From: Alphaproteobacteria bacterium
Lineage (GTDB): Bacteria; Pseudomonadota; Alphaproteobacteria; UBA9219
Direction: 5' to 3'
Length of the DNA: 64,000 nucleotides
Assembly: GCA_009779745.1 (NCBI GenBank)
Contig: WRDR01000002.1
Location: 1-64,000, forward strand
How positions within the stretch are numbered: position 1 is the stretch's first letter; each line of letters opens with the position of its first letter. The notes beneath the pieces were generated by a model. It searched no databases and was not told where the DNA came from. It saw only the letters and a list, made by a program, of their open reading frames with translations. The translations under genes were made by a program, and so were the position numbers. This document shows, piece after piece, positions 28,279 to 38,729 of the stretch.

Positions 28279-28350
28279 ATTGTATGGTGCGCTTGTAAGG
28301 TATAGTAATATGCTGTACACTAGCATCATCAATCTAATCAGGAGGAACAA

Positions 28351-28854
28351 ATGCAAATATCATCAAGCGGCATAAAAGACGGAAAAATTGATGCAAAATA
28401 CGGAAAGCACGGGAGTGCTAAGAATAAAAACGGAATGCCTACGTATTCTCTTCCGCTGGTAATAGAAAATCCGCCGGACAACACAAAAACATTCGTAATC
28501 GTGCTGGAAGATAAAGATGCGTACCCTGTAACCAAAGGCTTTACGTGGATTCACTGGCTGGCTGCGAATTTGAAACGGCAAGAGCTGAAAGAAAATGAAA
28601 GCCAGACTGCCAAAGACTTTGTACAAGGAGCCAATAGCTGGACGAGCATACAAGGAGGCAGTCAAAGCAGAGAACTGTCCAGTTTTTACGGAGGCATGGC
28701 ACCGCCGGATACACCTCATACATACGAGCTTCACGTATTTGCGTTGGATAGAGAGCTGAATCTAAAAAACGGATTCTACCTGAACGAATTATATAAACAA
28801 ATGGAAAATCATATACTAGCCCAAGCAACAATTAAGGGCGTGTATGATAATTAG
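28351..28854 (+). CDS. YbhB/YbcL-type PEBP-family protein
   Basis: Phosphatidylethanolamine-binding-like protein of 167 residues without a signal peptide. FVIVLEDKDAYPVTKGFTWIHWLAANL matches the conserved ligand-pocket strands, and YGGMAPPDTPHTYELHVFALD is the second signature. Cellular role in bacteria is poorly known. It has a strong AGGAGG ribosome site 7 nt before the ATG. It follows the XRE gene after 72 bp and is convergent with the metallophosphoesterase. Confidence 0.85.
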   Translation: MQISSSGIKDGKIDAKYGKHGSAKNKNGMPTYSLPLVIENPPDNTKTFVIVLEDKDAYPVTKGFTWIHWLAANLKRQELKENESQTAKDFVQGANSWTSIQGGSQSRELSSFYGGMAPPDTPHTYELHVFALDRELNLKNGFYLNELYKQMENHILAQATIKGVYDN

Positions 28855-28872
28855 GTACACCATTCAACAATT

Positions 28873-29955
28873 CTACATTTTACTCTTTAAAGTAATAACC
28901 GGAATCTCGTTGCTTGTTCCCAGCCGTGAAGGAAAGCCCCTCCATAGATCCGTGCCGTCAGTCACATAAAGAAAGCTGTTGTTTTCCTGATAGAGTCCTC
29001 TGACGTATCCTTTGTTAAATGCTTTTACCAGCATACTTACCGGAAAAAACATTCCTCCGTGCGTGTGTCCGGAAAGCTGCAGGACCGGATTTTGCTTTTT
29101 AGATTCTAAAAATATCCCCGGATAGTGTGCCAAAATAATAACCGGCAAATTCGTTTCTTGTTTTTCACTAAAAGAATTAGAAGAGCCTTCTATACCTTTT
29201 ATCACAAAATCATGCTTATCGTTTTTGACTGTCTTGTACTCATCTCTTAAAACACTTATTCCCATTGCTTCAAAAGCATCTGTCCACTTTTGAATTCCAA
29301 AAAACGTTTCGTGATTGCCGTTCACTGCAAAGACTCCCAACGGAGCTTCCAGCTCCTTAAGAAAACTAACTTCAGAAAGCAATTCTTCTACATAACCGTC
29401 TATGACATCTCCGGTAATTACTATCATATCAGGTTTAATAGCTTTCACTTCCGCTATTGCAGATACAAAATCTTCTCTGCTCATGCCCATTCCTATGTGC
29501 ATGTCCGAAAGCTGCACTATTCTTATAGGCTTCCAATCTTCAGGCAAAAGCGGAGACGCTATTTCTATATTCCGTACTCGCGGAGCAGTACCAGAATTAT
29601 ATACAGAGTACACTGCCAGCACCGCAGCACAGCTCATTATTATCACGCCCGCCATGTTCGTATATACATTTGCAATACGCAGTCCCTCTAAAACAAGTGT
29701 TGCTAAAAACAAAAACACTATAGAAACTTGCGCTGTTCCAAAAAGTATAGACAAAAAATTATAAGCGTCCGGTCTCACACTCAGCAAAAATACTACATTA
29801 AATACGCCTGTTAACAAAAACAGAGATACGCTCCATTTCAGCACAGGGGCTATTTCCAGTTTCCATATGCCTCTTGTTACTGCGTAGGCAAACAGAACGC
29901 TCATAAACAATGTGGACAATATCAAAAATTTTTCTTTTAAAAGTATTTCTTTCAT
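28873..29955 (-). CDS. Membrane-anchored metallophosphoesterase (YkuE/YaeI-like)
   Basis: Calcineurin-like phosphatase of 360 residues with about four N-terminal membrane helices (to about residue 125). Metal-binding motifs are in order: QLSDMHIG, TGDVIDG, NGNHE, LAHYPG and SGHTHGG. Relatives cleave UDP-diacylglucosamine or act on other membrane substrates; the substrate here is unknown. The ATG at 29955 has AAGGA 6 nt upstream, so I reject the longer start at 30003, which overlaps mgtA. It follows mgtA by 19 bp and is probably cotranscribed. Confidence 0.85.
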   Translation of the reverse strand: MKEILLKEKFLILSTLFMSVLFAYAVTRGIWKLEIAPVLKWSVSLFLLTGVFNVVFLLSVRPDAYNFLSILFGTAQVSIVFLFLATLVLEGLRIANVYTNMAGVIIMSCAAVLAVYSVYNSGTAPRVRNIEIASPLLPEDWKPIRIVQLSDMHIGMGMSREDFVSAIAEVKAIKPDMIVITGDVIDGYVEELLSEVSFLKELEAPLGVFAVNGNHETFFGIQKWTDAFEAMGISVLRDEYKTVKNDKHDFVIKGIEGSSNSFSEKQETNLPVIILAHYPGIFLESKKQNPVLQLSGHTHGGMFFPVSMLVKAFNKGYVRGLYQENNSFLYVTDGTDLWRGFPSRLGTSNEIPVITLKSKM

Positions 29956-29974
29956 AACTATCCTTAGTGATAAA

Positions 29975-32643
29975 CTATAGCAGTTCTCCATACCTTCTGA
30001 CAAAGCGTTTTTTGGACACTGTAACCAGAGTCATATACAGGAAAATCGTTAATGCCAGCCATGCGAAATACTCCGGCGGCAAAGCAGCTAGTCCTATAGC
30101 TGCTCCAATACCAGTAAATGGAATTGCAGTCAATACCGCTATGCCTGCAAAGGTCATAAGTGTAAGAGGAGCCGATGCCCTGCTTTGAATAAAAGGCACC
30201 TTAGGAGTTCTGATCATATGTATAACCAATGTCTGAGTCCACATGGATTCTACAAACCACCCTGCGTGAAATACCGATATATAGTAAGCCTGCATTGCAG
30301 GGTCAGTGATTTCATGAAACAACAGACCGCCGCACATAGCAGGACAAATCACAAAATACATGAGCAGATAAGTAGTGATGTCAAATACCGAGCTGGTCGG
30401 ACCTATCCATATCATGAATTTGCCGATAGACGAGGCATTCCATTTTCTAGGAGCAGTAAGAAATTCCTTATCTACATTATCCCAAGGAATTGCAGTACAG
30501 CTCAAGTCATAAATGAGATTGAGAATTATAATGTGAATGGGCAGCATGGGCAGAAACGGCAGAAATGCACTGGCTACCAGCACGGAAAACATGTTGCCGA
30601 AGTTGGAGCTTGCAGTCATTTTGATATATTTTATCATGTTGGCATAGGTTTTACGGCCTTCAATAATGCCTTTTTGCAGCACTAACAAATCCTTTTCCAG
30701 CAAAATAACATCTGCGGATTCTTTGGCAATATCAACTGCAGTGTCAACAGAAATACCGACATCAGAAGCCTTCATGGCTGCCGCATCGTTTATGCCGTCT
30801 CCCATATATCCGACACTATGCCCATTTCTGCGCAGTGCGCTGATAACCCGCACTTTCTGCTGAGGCGACAGTTTGGCAAAAACGCTGACCGTTTCAACAG
30901 CCTTGCAGAGCGCATCATCTGCCATTGCCTCGATATCAGAGCCAAGCAGAATTTGTTTTGCAGGTATGCCCAGTTGGCGGCAGAGGCAGCTTGTAACCTT
31001 ATCATTGTCGCCGGTGAGAATTTTTACACCTACGCCCAGTCCGCCAATAGCCTTCAAAGCCTTTGCCGCAGACTCTTTCGGCGGATCAAGAAAAGCAAGA
31101 TACCCCATAAGCACCATGCCCTGTTCATCTGCTGCGGAAAATGCGCCTACCGGAGAGTGATCGGTCTTCTGCGCAACGGCAATGACCCGCATTCCGTCCT
31201 CATTGAGTTTATCCACTTTCTTCAAAATATATTTTCTAATCATGTCCGTTAACGGCACAGCCTTGCCTTCATATTCGGCAAAGCCGCATACAGAGAGCAT
31301 TTCCTCTACAGCTCCTTTGGTAATCATCTGCGTTTTGCCGTCTGTTTTGCTTACAACCACGCTCATACGCCTGCGCTGGAAGTCAAAAGGTATCTCGTCA
31401 ACCTTAGTGTATTTTTCTGAAAGTCCTTGCAGTTCAGGCACATTTTCCTGCTCTTGCTGCGTTCTTTCAATAACGGCAAAAGCCATTAAATTTTTCAGAC
31501 CTGTCTGATAATAACTGTTTAGAAAAGCATGGCGCAGCACTCGGAAATCTTCTTTCCCCTCAATATTCAAATGATACAGCAGAGCTACCTTGTCCTGCGT
31601 AAGCGTACCTGTTTTATCCGTACATAAAATATCTATGGAGCCAAGATTCTGAATCGAGTTCAGATTCTTGATGATAGTTTTTTCCTTAGCCATACTCATA
31701 GCACCCTTGGCAAGGCAGGTTGTCACTATCATCGGCAGCATTTCAGGAGTCAATCCAGCTGCGACAGAAAGGGCAAACAGGACTGCTTCGACCCAGTCGC
31801 CTTTGGTGAAGCCGTTAATGAACAGCACAACCGGAACCATTGCCAGCATAAAGCGGATAAGCACCCATGAAACTCCGTTGATGCCTTTTTCAAAACTGGT
31901 TTGTACCGGCTTGACGCTGACTTGTTTTGCCATTTCGCCGAATATGGTTTTTTCGCCAACAGCAACGACTACGCCGATAGCACTGCCGCTTATGACATCC
32001 GATCCCATAAATGCAAGATTCGGGCATTCAATAAGGCTGCCGCAGCTGCTGTTTTCTACAGCGTACGAAATTTTTCCACTGCAATGCTTTCGCCGCTCAG
32101 AGCCGATTGACTGACAAACAGGTCTTTGGCATGTATGATGCGCATATCGGCCGGTATCATATCGCCGGCAGCCAAGTGCACGATGTCGCCCACAACAACA
32201 TCTTCAAGCGGAATTTCTGTTTTTCCGGCTTCCAGCCTCTGGACGCAGGTAGTTGTTTTTACCATTTTCAGAAGGCTTTCAGCGGCATTTCCGCTTCTTG
32301 TCTCCTGCACGAAACGCAGCACGCCGGAAATCATGACCATAATCATGATAATGATGACAGTAACAGGATTAGCCTCGCCCGGTTCCGCCCAAATTATGTC
32401 GGTGAAAGCAGATACGCCGGCTAGTACAAACAAAATGAGTGTAAACGGACTGACAAATGCTGAGACTATGCGCTTGAGAAGCGGCAGTTTTTTGCCGTGA
32501 ATGATTTTGTTGCTGCCGTGAAGTTCCCGAGAAATTTCTGCATTAGCAGCACTCAAGCCGTTTGGCGTTGTTTCGAGTCTTTCGAGCAGCTTATCAGTTG
32601 CAGCCGCAGAAGCTTCTTTTATGCTTAGTTCACTCATAATCAT
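29975..32643 (-). pseudogene. mgtA: Magnesium-importing P-type ATPase MgtA, split by a frameshift
   Basis: P3B-type ATPase for Mg2+ uptake. The 5' part (32056-32643) has the first membrane helices and ends in frame at [14 protein letters not shown] plus stop; the rest resumes in another frame at [19 protein letters not shown] and continues to a normal C-terminus with [10 protein letters not shown] (phosphorylated Asp) and GDGINDAAA. The two parts join with a one-base change near 32060 and nothing else is missing. A fresh inactivating indel or a sequencing error are both possible; no classical slippery heptamer is seen at the junction. Codon use looks more GC-rich than the neighbours, hinting at transfer. 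Confidence 0.85.
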
Positions 32644-32720
32644 CGTAAGCACTAATTTAAAAACAGTTTTTTCTTAGTTATACGTTTTATTACAAATAAT
32701 AAAATATGTGAATACTAGGG

Positions 32721-32936
32721 CATAATCCGATCAGGTAGAATCGCTTTTTTCCTCTACTGTCACTCCCGCGTAGGCGTGAGCGGGCAAGCCTGCTGTATTC
32801 TGTTGTTGAAGATTATAATATTATCATCAACTACGAAAACACCAGTCAACTGCGTATGTATAGCAACCTTGCCCTGTTCCCGCCTGCGCGGGAATGACAA
32901 TATGCGGGAAAAGTGCTTCTACCTAATCAGATTATA
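32721..32936. repeat. Long inverted-repeat element between mgtA and the MATE gene
   Basis: ATAATC-GATCAGGTAGAATC (32722-32742) is mirrored with few mismatches at 32915-32935. Further in, GTCACTCCCGCGTAGGCG (32759-32776) faces the complement of GTCATTCCCGCGCAGGCG (ending 32898). The centre contains ATAATATTAT. The arms total about 100 nt with indels. No ORF inside; GC content exceeds that of the flanks. It looks like a MITE or REP-like hairpin unrelated to the 289-bp palindrome. Confidence 0.75.
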
Positions 32937-32943
32937 CTTTAGG

Positions 32944-34356
32944 CTATTTTCTTACAGGCAGGGTTACCTCTGCGGCTCTTATGTCTTTTTTGGAAAGACG
33001 CTTCGGCTTCCAGCGTCCGCTGTAAAAGTATATTCCTGCTATTACTATGCTTACTGCCGAAGTTATCGGGCATATAAAGCCCATTAAATATAACGATGTG
33101 CCGGGCAGTCTGCTAAAGATGTACGTAAGCGGCACTATTACTAAACCCGCAACGAATACGTTATTTATCATAGTAAAAAATGTCCTTCTGCATCCGTTGA
33201 AAAATCCGTTTAAGCAGCACAGTATCGAAAATAAAATGTAATCCCAAGCAATACCTCTCATATACATAACTCCTGCTTGCACCGCTTCTTCCGCTCTGTC
33301 CGTGCCTTGCCCTATAAATAAACTTATTACCTCTTCTGCAAATAACATCTGCAGTATAAACACGCATATTCCAAACGCTGTTGTCCAATATATTCCAAGC
33401 CCGAGCGTTACCACAGCTCTTTGAGGCTTTTTCGCTCCTATGCTCTGAGCCGTTATTGCAGATACGGATCCCATAAATGCAAAGGCAGGCAGCCACACAA
33501 ACAAACTGATTCTCGTCACTATTCCGGCACCGGCAGCAGCAGCCAGCCCCATGCCGTTTATTACAGTCTGTACGAATGTAAACGCTAAAGCCGAACTCAC
33601 TTCCGTTGCAGATATAGGAACGCCTATTCTTAGCAGCTCATTCAAGATTTTTTTGTCTATGATAAAATTTCTCTTCTTGAACGAAAAACCTATGTTTGTT
33701 TTCGTCATAAACCATAACATCAAAAACATGCTTAAAGCCTGAGAAAACACTGTTCCTATTGCAGCAGCGCCAATACCGTACCCGAGCCATGCGATTAAAA
33801 TAAAATTCAGTATTATGTTAATGCTGCACGCTATAGCCACAATGACAAGAGGCACTTTAGAGTTTCCTATTCCTCTGAATATCGCGGCAAATATATTATA
33901 GCCCGTTATAAAAACTATGCCTAAAGAACATATGTTTGTGTAAATAAGCGTTTCAGCAAAAGCATCTTCCGGCACCCCCATAATTCTCAGAATGTATGGA
34001 ATAAACATTAGCATTATAGCTGTATATACTATCGCAAATATCATGTAGGCAGAAATACTGGAGCCTATGCACCTTTTGAGCTGTTTGCGATTGCCTGCGC
34101 CGTAATACTGACCTATCAGCACGGTTATTCCGGTAGTAAACCCCATTACAATTCCCAGCACCAACCACATTATAATCATGCCGTTAGTTACGGCAGCTAC
34201 AGATATGGCGCCGCTGCCGAATTTTCCTAAGACAAACAGATCCGCAGTACTGTAGAGAGCCTGAATCAGATATGTTACAAGATACGGCAGCATAAAATCC
34301 CATAGGTTTTTTGCCGCATTTCCGCGCGTCAGATTATGTTGTTTTGCTATTTGCAT
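32944..34356 (-). CDS. MATE-family multidrug exporter
   Basis: Sodium- or proton-driven efflux of cationic compounds. Twelve membrane helices in two MatE halves; LPYLVTYLIQALYSTADLFVLGKFG is the family opening. At 470 residues it is typical. I start at the ATG at 34356 (MQIAKQHNLTRGNAAKNL), which overlaps the ubiE stop by a few bases; the longer form adds a segment read from inside ubiE. The sequence recalls Firmicute/gut-type MATE proteins, so transfer is possible but not shown. Confidence 0.88.
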   Translation of the reverse strand: MQIAKQHNLTRGNAAKNLWDFMLPYLVTYLIQALYSTADLFVLGKFGSGAISVAAVTNGMIIMWLVLGIVMGFTTGITVLIGQYYGAGNRKQLKRCIGSSISAYMIFAIVYTAIMLMFIPYILRIMGVPEDAFAETLIYTNICSLGIVFITGYNIFAAIFRGIGNSKVPLVIVAIACSINIILNFILIAWLGYGIGAAAIGTVFSQALSMFLMLWFMTKTNIGFSFKKRNFIIDKKILNELLRIGVPISATEVSSALAFTFVQTVINGMGLAAAAGAGIVTRISLFVWLPAFAFMGSVSAITAQSIGAKKPQRAVVTLGLGIYWTTAFGICVFILQMLFAEEVISLFIGQGTDRAEEAVQAGVMYMRGIAWDYILFSILCCLNGFFNGCRRTFFTMINNVFVAGLVIVPLTYIFSRLPGTSLYLMGFICPITSAVSIVIAGIYFYSGRWKPKRLSKKDIRAAEVTLPVRK

Positions 34357-35141
34357 TTTTTGATTCCGTAATGCTCTACCGCTATGCCGGAAAACAGGTT
34401 CTTCCATTTTACATCAGAAAAGCCTGCCTTTGAAATCCTTTTTGCAAAAGACTCCTGATTGGGAAAAGACTGAATGCTTTTCGCCAGATACTCATATGCC
34501 TCTCTGTCTTTTGCAACATGAGTCCCAAGAAACGGCAGCACTACATCGCAATACAAATCATACCCGTACTTAAATTTTGGGTCGACTCCGGAAGAAAACT
34601 CCAAGCAAAAAAACTGTCCGCCGGGTTTAAGGACTCTGAAAATATCGGACAATGCAGTGTCTATTCTGGCAACGTTTCGTATGCCGAAAGAGATTACTAC
34701 ATAGTCAAAAGAACAGTCTTCAAACCGGAGTTTCTCAGCATTGCCTAAAACAAAATCTATGCCGGACAATATGCCGCTATTCACTACCTTAGCCTTACCG
34801 TATTCAAGCATTTGTTCGTTTATATCGCACACTGTTACAGCAGCTTTCGCCATAGACATGCCATACAGCTTTATCGCTATATCGGCAGTCCCTCCTGCTA
34901 AATCCAAAACCTTAATCTTTTTCGCAGAAGCATTCATAGAAGCGCAAATATCCGACACAAATATATTCTTCCATATGCGGTGCATTCCAATAGACATAAG
35001 ATCGTTCATAATATCATAGTTTTTTGCTACCGAAGAAAAAACCCCGTCTACAAGAGCAGTCTTTTTATCAGGCGTGACTCTCTCTTTCCCAAACCAAACA
35101 GATTCGGGGTTTTTCTTTACGTTTTTTGTTTTTTTCTTCAT
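34347..35141 (-). CDS. ubiE: Ubiquinone/menaquinone biosynthesis C-methyltransferase UbiE
   Basis: SAM-dependent C-methylation of demethyl-quinone intermediates. In 264 residues, VLDLAGGTADIAIKL (motif I), VCDINEQMLEYGKAK and CLEFSSGVDPKFKYGYD are family marks, with an FGIRNVARIDTALSDIFRVLKPGG block. The start codon itself (35139-35141) lies in a CATTTTA heptamer array. Paired with MATE downstream rather than the usual ubiB. It supports a respiratory chain. Confidence 0.92.
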   Translation of the reverse strand: MKKKTKNVKKNPESVWFGKERVTPDKKTALVDGVFSSVAKNYDIMNDLMSIGMHRIWKNIFVSDICASMNASAKKIKVLDLAGGTADIAIKLYGMSMAKAAVTVCDINEQMLEYGKAKVVNSGILSGIDFVLGNAEKLRFEDCSFDYVVISFGIRNVARIDTALSDIFRVLKPGGQFFCLEFSSGVDPKFKYGYDLYCDVVLPFLGTHVAKDREAYEYLAKSIQSFPNQESFAKRISKAGFSDVKWKNLFSGIAVEHYGIKKCK

Positions 35142-35166
35142 TTTACATTTTCAATTTTACATTATA
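35139..35166. repeat. CATTTTA-type heptamers between dnaE and ubiE
   Basis: CATTTTA, CATTTTC, AATTTTA and CATTATA in exact 7-nt register fill the whole gap between the ubiE start codon and the dnaE stop codon. The first unit contains the ubiE ATG (read on the minus strand). Confidence 0.75.
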
Positions 35167-35167
35167 T

Positions 35168-38100
35168 CTAATACTCTCCAATCACCAGCCCGTCTCCTAT
35201 CTGCCGCAGCTTTGTCTTTGCCAGTTCATCAAGAGTCCAGCCTCCTTTAAGCTCTATGTCCGCTTCAAGCGTCTCATCTATGGACACATTCAGTATCACA
35301 CACGCCTTGCCCTTCGGAGAATCCTCCAGAACCTTTTTTATCTCCGCCACGTCCGACACGTCAAATAATTTTATTTTCATTCCCTTCAATGACTTTAACG
35401 CCACGTCTTCAAACGGCTCTATGTTTTTTGCAATCAACCGCAGCACAGGCTCTGAAGCCACTCCGTCCGTGGGTTCCTTAGAAGCCAACTGACATTCCAC
35501 TTCCAAAAATATTGACTTACCTTCTTCCAGAACTTCTCTTTTCTCCGCCAGCAAATCACTGAATATCATAACTTCAAATTCTCCGCTGTCGTCCGACACT
35601 GTTATAACCGCAAATCTGCTGCCGCTCTTCTTTGATATGCGCTCCTGCTTTGCCGTAACAACTCCCGCCAGCTTTACTCTGGAACTCGATAGCCTTTTAT
35701 CATTCAGAATATCCTGATATTTCTTAGCCCCTATTCTATCAAGCATTGCTCTGTAACTATCCATAGGGTGCGCGGATAAATAAAATCCTATAGCGGAAAA
35801 TTCGTTCTTGAGCTTAGTTATATCGTCCCAATTCTTGACAACCGGCAGCACCGGCTTAGACATGCCCGCTCCGGACGACAGCATATCAAAAATACTGCTC
35901 TGTCCTGATTCCTTGTCGCTGGTTTCCGATTGAGCGTACTTGGTTATCAGATCCATACCTGCATACAGCTGGGCTCTGTTCTTGTTTATATTGTCAAAGG
36001 CTCCTGCAAATATTAAACCCTCAAGCATCTTTTTGTTGACTACATGAGAGCCTGCTCTTTCCGCAAAATCAAAAACATCTTTGAAATCCTTGCTGTCTCT
36101 CACCTCAACTACAGCCTCCATAGCCTTTTCTCCCACCCCTTTTATAGCGCAAAATGCATATCTTATCGCTTTCTTATTCTTATACTCCTCTACTTTAAAC
36201 ACAGGGTATGATTTGTTTATGTCCGGGGGCAATAATTGTACTCTTATCTTTTTCAGCTCCTGTTTGAATATTGCTATCTTTTCAAGGTTACCCAGCTCGA
36301 AATTCATAGCGGCCGCAAAAAATTCCACCGGATAATTAGCTTTCAAATATGCTGTCTGATAAGCTATCACCGCATACGCAGCAGAATGACTCTTATTGAA
36401 TCCGTAATTCGCAAATTTTTCTATGTGATCAAAAATCTCACCCGCTTGTTTCTTAGGCACTTCATGCTTCTTCTGTGCGCCCTCTATGAACCTTGTTCTT
36501 TGCGCCTTCATCTCTTTGGCGTTTTTCTTGCCCATCGCCCGCCTTAGCAAATCCGCAGCCCCAAGGCTGTATCCGGAAAGTATCTGAGCCGCCTGCATAA
36601 CCTGTTCCTGATATATCAAAATCCCGAACGTGCTTTCCAGAACAGGCTTCAGAACAGTATGCAGATACTCTACTTCTTCGTCTCCGTTCTTGCACTTGAT
36701 GTACTTCGGTATATTCTCCATAGGCCCGGGTCTGTACAAGGCTCCCAACGCTATAATATCTTCCAGCCTGTTGGGCTTCATGTTCCTGAGAACATCTCTC
36801 ATGCCTGCGCTTTCAAGCTGGAACACGCCGGTAGTATCTCCTCTGGACAGCATTGCAAACGTCTTCTCGTCATCTAACGGTATCGCATTCAAATCCAGTT
36901 TTATTTTGTCGTTCTCTTGTATGAAGTCCACTGTCATCTGAAGCACGTCCAGCGTCTTCAGTCCCAAAAAGTCAAATTTCACAAGCCCGGTGCTCTCTAT
37001 TGACTTCATATCAAACTGTGTAGCAGGCAGGCGTGCGGACGGATCCTGATACAGCGGCACCAGCTCCACAAGCGGTCTGTCGCCTATTACTATGCCTGCT
37101 GCGTGCGTAGAAGCATTGCCCAAAAGCCCCTCTATCTTCAATGCCAGATCCATAAGGTGCGCTATTTCCGTGTCCTCGTCCTGCAGTTTTTTAAGCTCCG
37201 GCTCTCTCATAATCGCAGTTGCCAGCTTTACCGGTTTTCCGGCTTCCATTGCCGGAATCAGTTTAGAAATCTTATCTATCTGCCCGTAAGGCATTCCGAG
37301 TACTCTGCCTATGCTGCGTACTGCGTTTCTGGCTTGCAGCTTTCCGAACGTTATTATCTGGGCTACTCTGTCCGCTCCGTACTTTTGCTGTACGTATTCT
37401 ATAGTCTTTTCTCTCTTCTGCTGGCAAAAATCTATATCGAAATCCGGCATAGACACTCTGTCCGGATTCATAAAACGCTCAAACAGCAGGTCATACTTTA
37501 TCGGATCCAAATCCGTTATCAGTATAGTCCATGCTACCAGAGATCCTGCGCCAGAGCCTCTTCCGGGTCCTACTATTACTCCGTTATCCTTAGACCATTT
37601 GATAAAATCAGACACTATCAGGAAATATCCGGGAAATCCCATTTTGTTGATAACGTCCAATTCATAATTCAATCTGTCTTCATACAGTTTCCGCTTTTCT
37701 TTTGTAATCGACCCCATTTGCTGAAACTTTATTTCCAGTCCCTCTTTTGCTCTTGCTCTTAAATCTCTGTCTTCATTTTCCGAAAATACCGGCAGTATCG
37801 GATCTCTCACAGGCGGCATGTATGCGCATCTCTGCGCTATAACAACAGTGTTATTGCACGCCTCCGGTATATCCTTAAACAGTTTCCTCATCTGTTTTGC
37901 AGATTTGAAATAATGTTCCTTCGTAACCTTTCTTCTGTTCTCGTCCGCTATGGTTGTTTTCTCCGATATGCACAAGAGCGCGTCATGAGCCTCATACATA
38001 TCAGCCTCTCCAAAATACACATCATTAGTCGCAACCAGCGGTATATCCAGCAAATATGCCGCATCTATGAGACCTTGTTCTATATTGCGTTCTTTGATGT

Positions 38101-38725
38101 AAATCTCTTCTTTCTCTCCGGCTTCTTCCTCGTTTACGTGTCTGTTCAGCTCTATATAAAATCTCTCAGGAAAAATCTGCGACAGCTTTTCAGCAGCTCT
38201 CAGAGCCTCTTCTTTTTTGTTCATCAGCAAGAGACTGGCAATCTCTCCATCGAGTCCGGCTGACAACGCTATGAGTCCTTCGGATTTTTCCGCCAGCTCC
38301 TCGTAGGTCACAAAAGGAAAAGCTCTTTTCTTGTCAGTAAACGATTTAGTTATCAGTGCCGATAAATTTTTATAACCTTTTTCATTTTGGACTAACAGCA
38401 CCAGCTTGTAAGAGGCATGTTTCTTTGTGTTTTCCGCACTGAATGCCGGCACAAAAACATGAACTCCTATGATAGGCTGTATACCCTTGCCAACAGCCGC
38501 CTTAGCAAACTCCATAGCTCCGAACAAATTGCCCGTATCAGTAAGAGCTACCGCAGGCATTTTATTGGCTGAACACAGCTCTATTAAATCTTTTCTGACC
38601 GGAACATAGCCCGCTTCTTTATCCGCAGCATCTTCGGTTACTCTTACAGCACCTTCTGCTACAGAGTACGCAGATCTTACTCTTAAATGAATGAAACCTT
38701 CTTCTATGGGTGAGGTACTGCTCAC
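35168..38725 (-). CDS. dnaE: DNA polymerase III alpha subunit
   Basis: Replicative polymerase. The 1185 residues comprise an N-terminal PHP domain (FIHLRVRSAYSVAEGAV...), a palm with PDFDIDFCQQKR carrying the paired Asp ligands, a finger domain with PGRGSGAGSL, HhH and OB-fold (RVKLAGVVTAKQERISKKSG) C-terminal regions. QSSIFDML near residue 940 fits the internal beta-clamp binding motif. The start is GTG, 4 nt after the stop of a 69-residue gene, suggesting translational coupling. The stop abuts a heptamer array. Confidence 0.96.
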   Translation of the reverse strand: MSSTSPIEEGFIHLRVRSAYSVAEGAVRVTEDAADKEAGYVPVRKDLIELCSANKMPAVALTDTGNLFGAMEFAKAAVGKGIQPIIGVHVFVPAFSAENTKKHASYKLVLLVQNEKGYKNLSALITKSFTDKKRAFPFVTYEELAEKSEGLIALSAGLDGEIASLLLMNKKEEALRAAEKLSQIFPERFYIELNRHVNEEEAGEKEEIYIKERNIEQGLIDAAYLLDIPLVATNDVYFGEADMYEAHDALLCISEKTTIADENRRKVTKEHYFKSAKQMRKLFKDIPEACNNTVVIAQRCAYMPPVRDPILPVFSENEDRDLRARAKEGLEIKFQQMGSITKEKRKLYEDRLNYELDVINKMGFPGYFLIVSDFIKWSKDNGVIVGPGRGSGAGSLVAWTILITDLDPIKYDLLFERFMNPDRVSMPDFDIDFCQQKREKTIEYVQQKYGADRVAQIITFGKLQARNAVRSIGRVLGMPYGQIDKISKLIPAMEAGKPVKLATAIMREPELKKLQDEDTEIAHLMDLALKIEGLLGNASTHAAGIVIGDRPLVELVPLYQDPSARLPATQFDMKSIESTGLVKFDFLGLKTLDVLQMTVDFIQENDKIKLDLNAIPLDDEKTFAMLSRGDTTGVFQLESAGMRDVLRNMKPNRLEDIIALGALYRPGPMENIPKYIKCKNGDEEVEYLHTVLKPVLESTFGILIYQEQVMQAAQILSGYSLGAADLLRRAMGKKNAKEMKAQRTRFIEGAQKKHEVPKKQAGEIFDHIEKFANYGFNKSHSAAYAVIAYQTAYLKANYPVEFFAAAMNFELGNLEKIAIFKQELKKIRVQLLPPDINKSYPVFKVEEYKNKKAIRYAFCAIKGVGEKAMEAVVEVRDSKDFKDVFDFAERAGSHVVNKKMLEGLIFAGAFDNINKNRAQLYAGMDLITKYAQSETSDKESGQSSIFDMLSSGAGMSKPVLPVVKNWDDITKLKNEFSAIGFYLSAHPMDSYRAMLDRIGAKKYQDILNDKRLSSSRVKLAGVVTAKQERISKKSGSRFAVITVSDDSGEFEVMIFSDLLAEKREVLEEGKSIFLEVECQLASKEPTDGVASEPVLRLIAKNIEPFEDVALKSLKGMKIKLFDVSDVAEIKKVLEDSPKGKACVILNVSIDETLEADIELKGGWTLDELAKTKLRQIGDGLVIGEY

Positions 38726-38729
38726 AGCT

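Noticed and set aside
32040-32075. Programmed -1 frameshifting in mgtA
   Set aside because: No X-XXY-YYZ slippery heptamer in frame and no obvious pseudoknot; family members are not known to need it.
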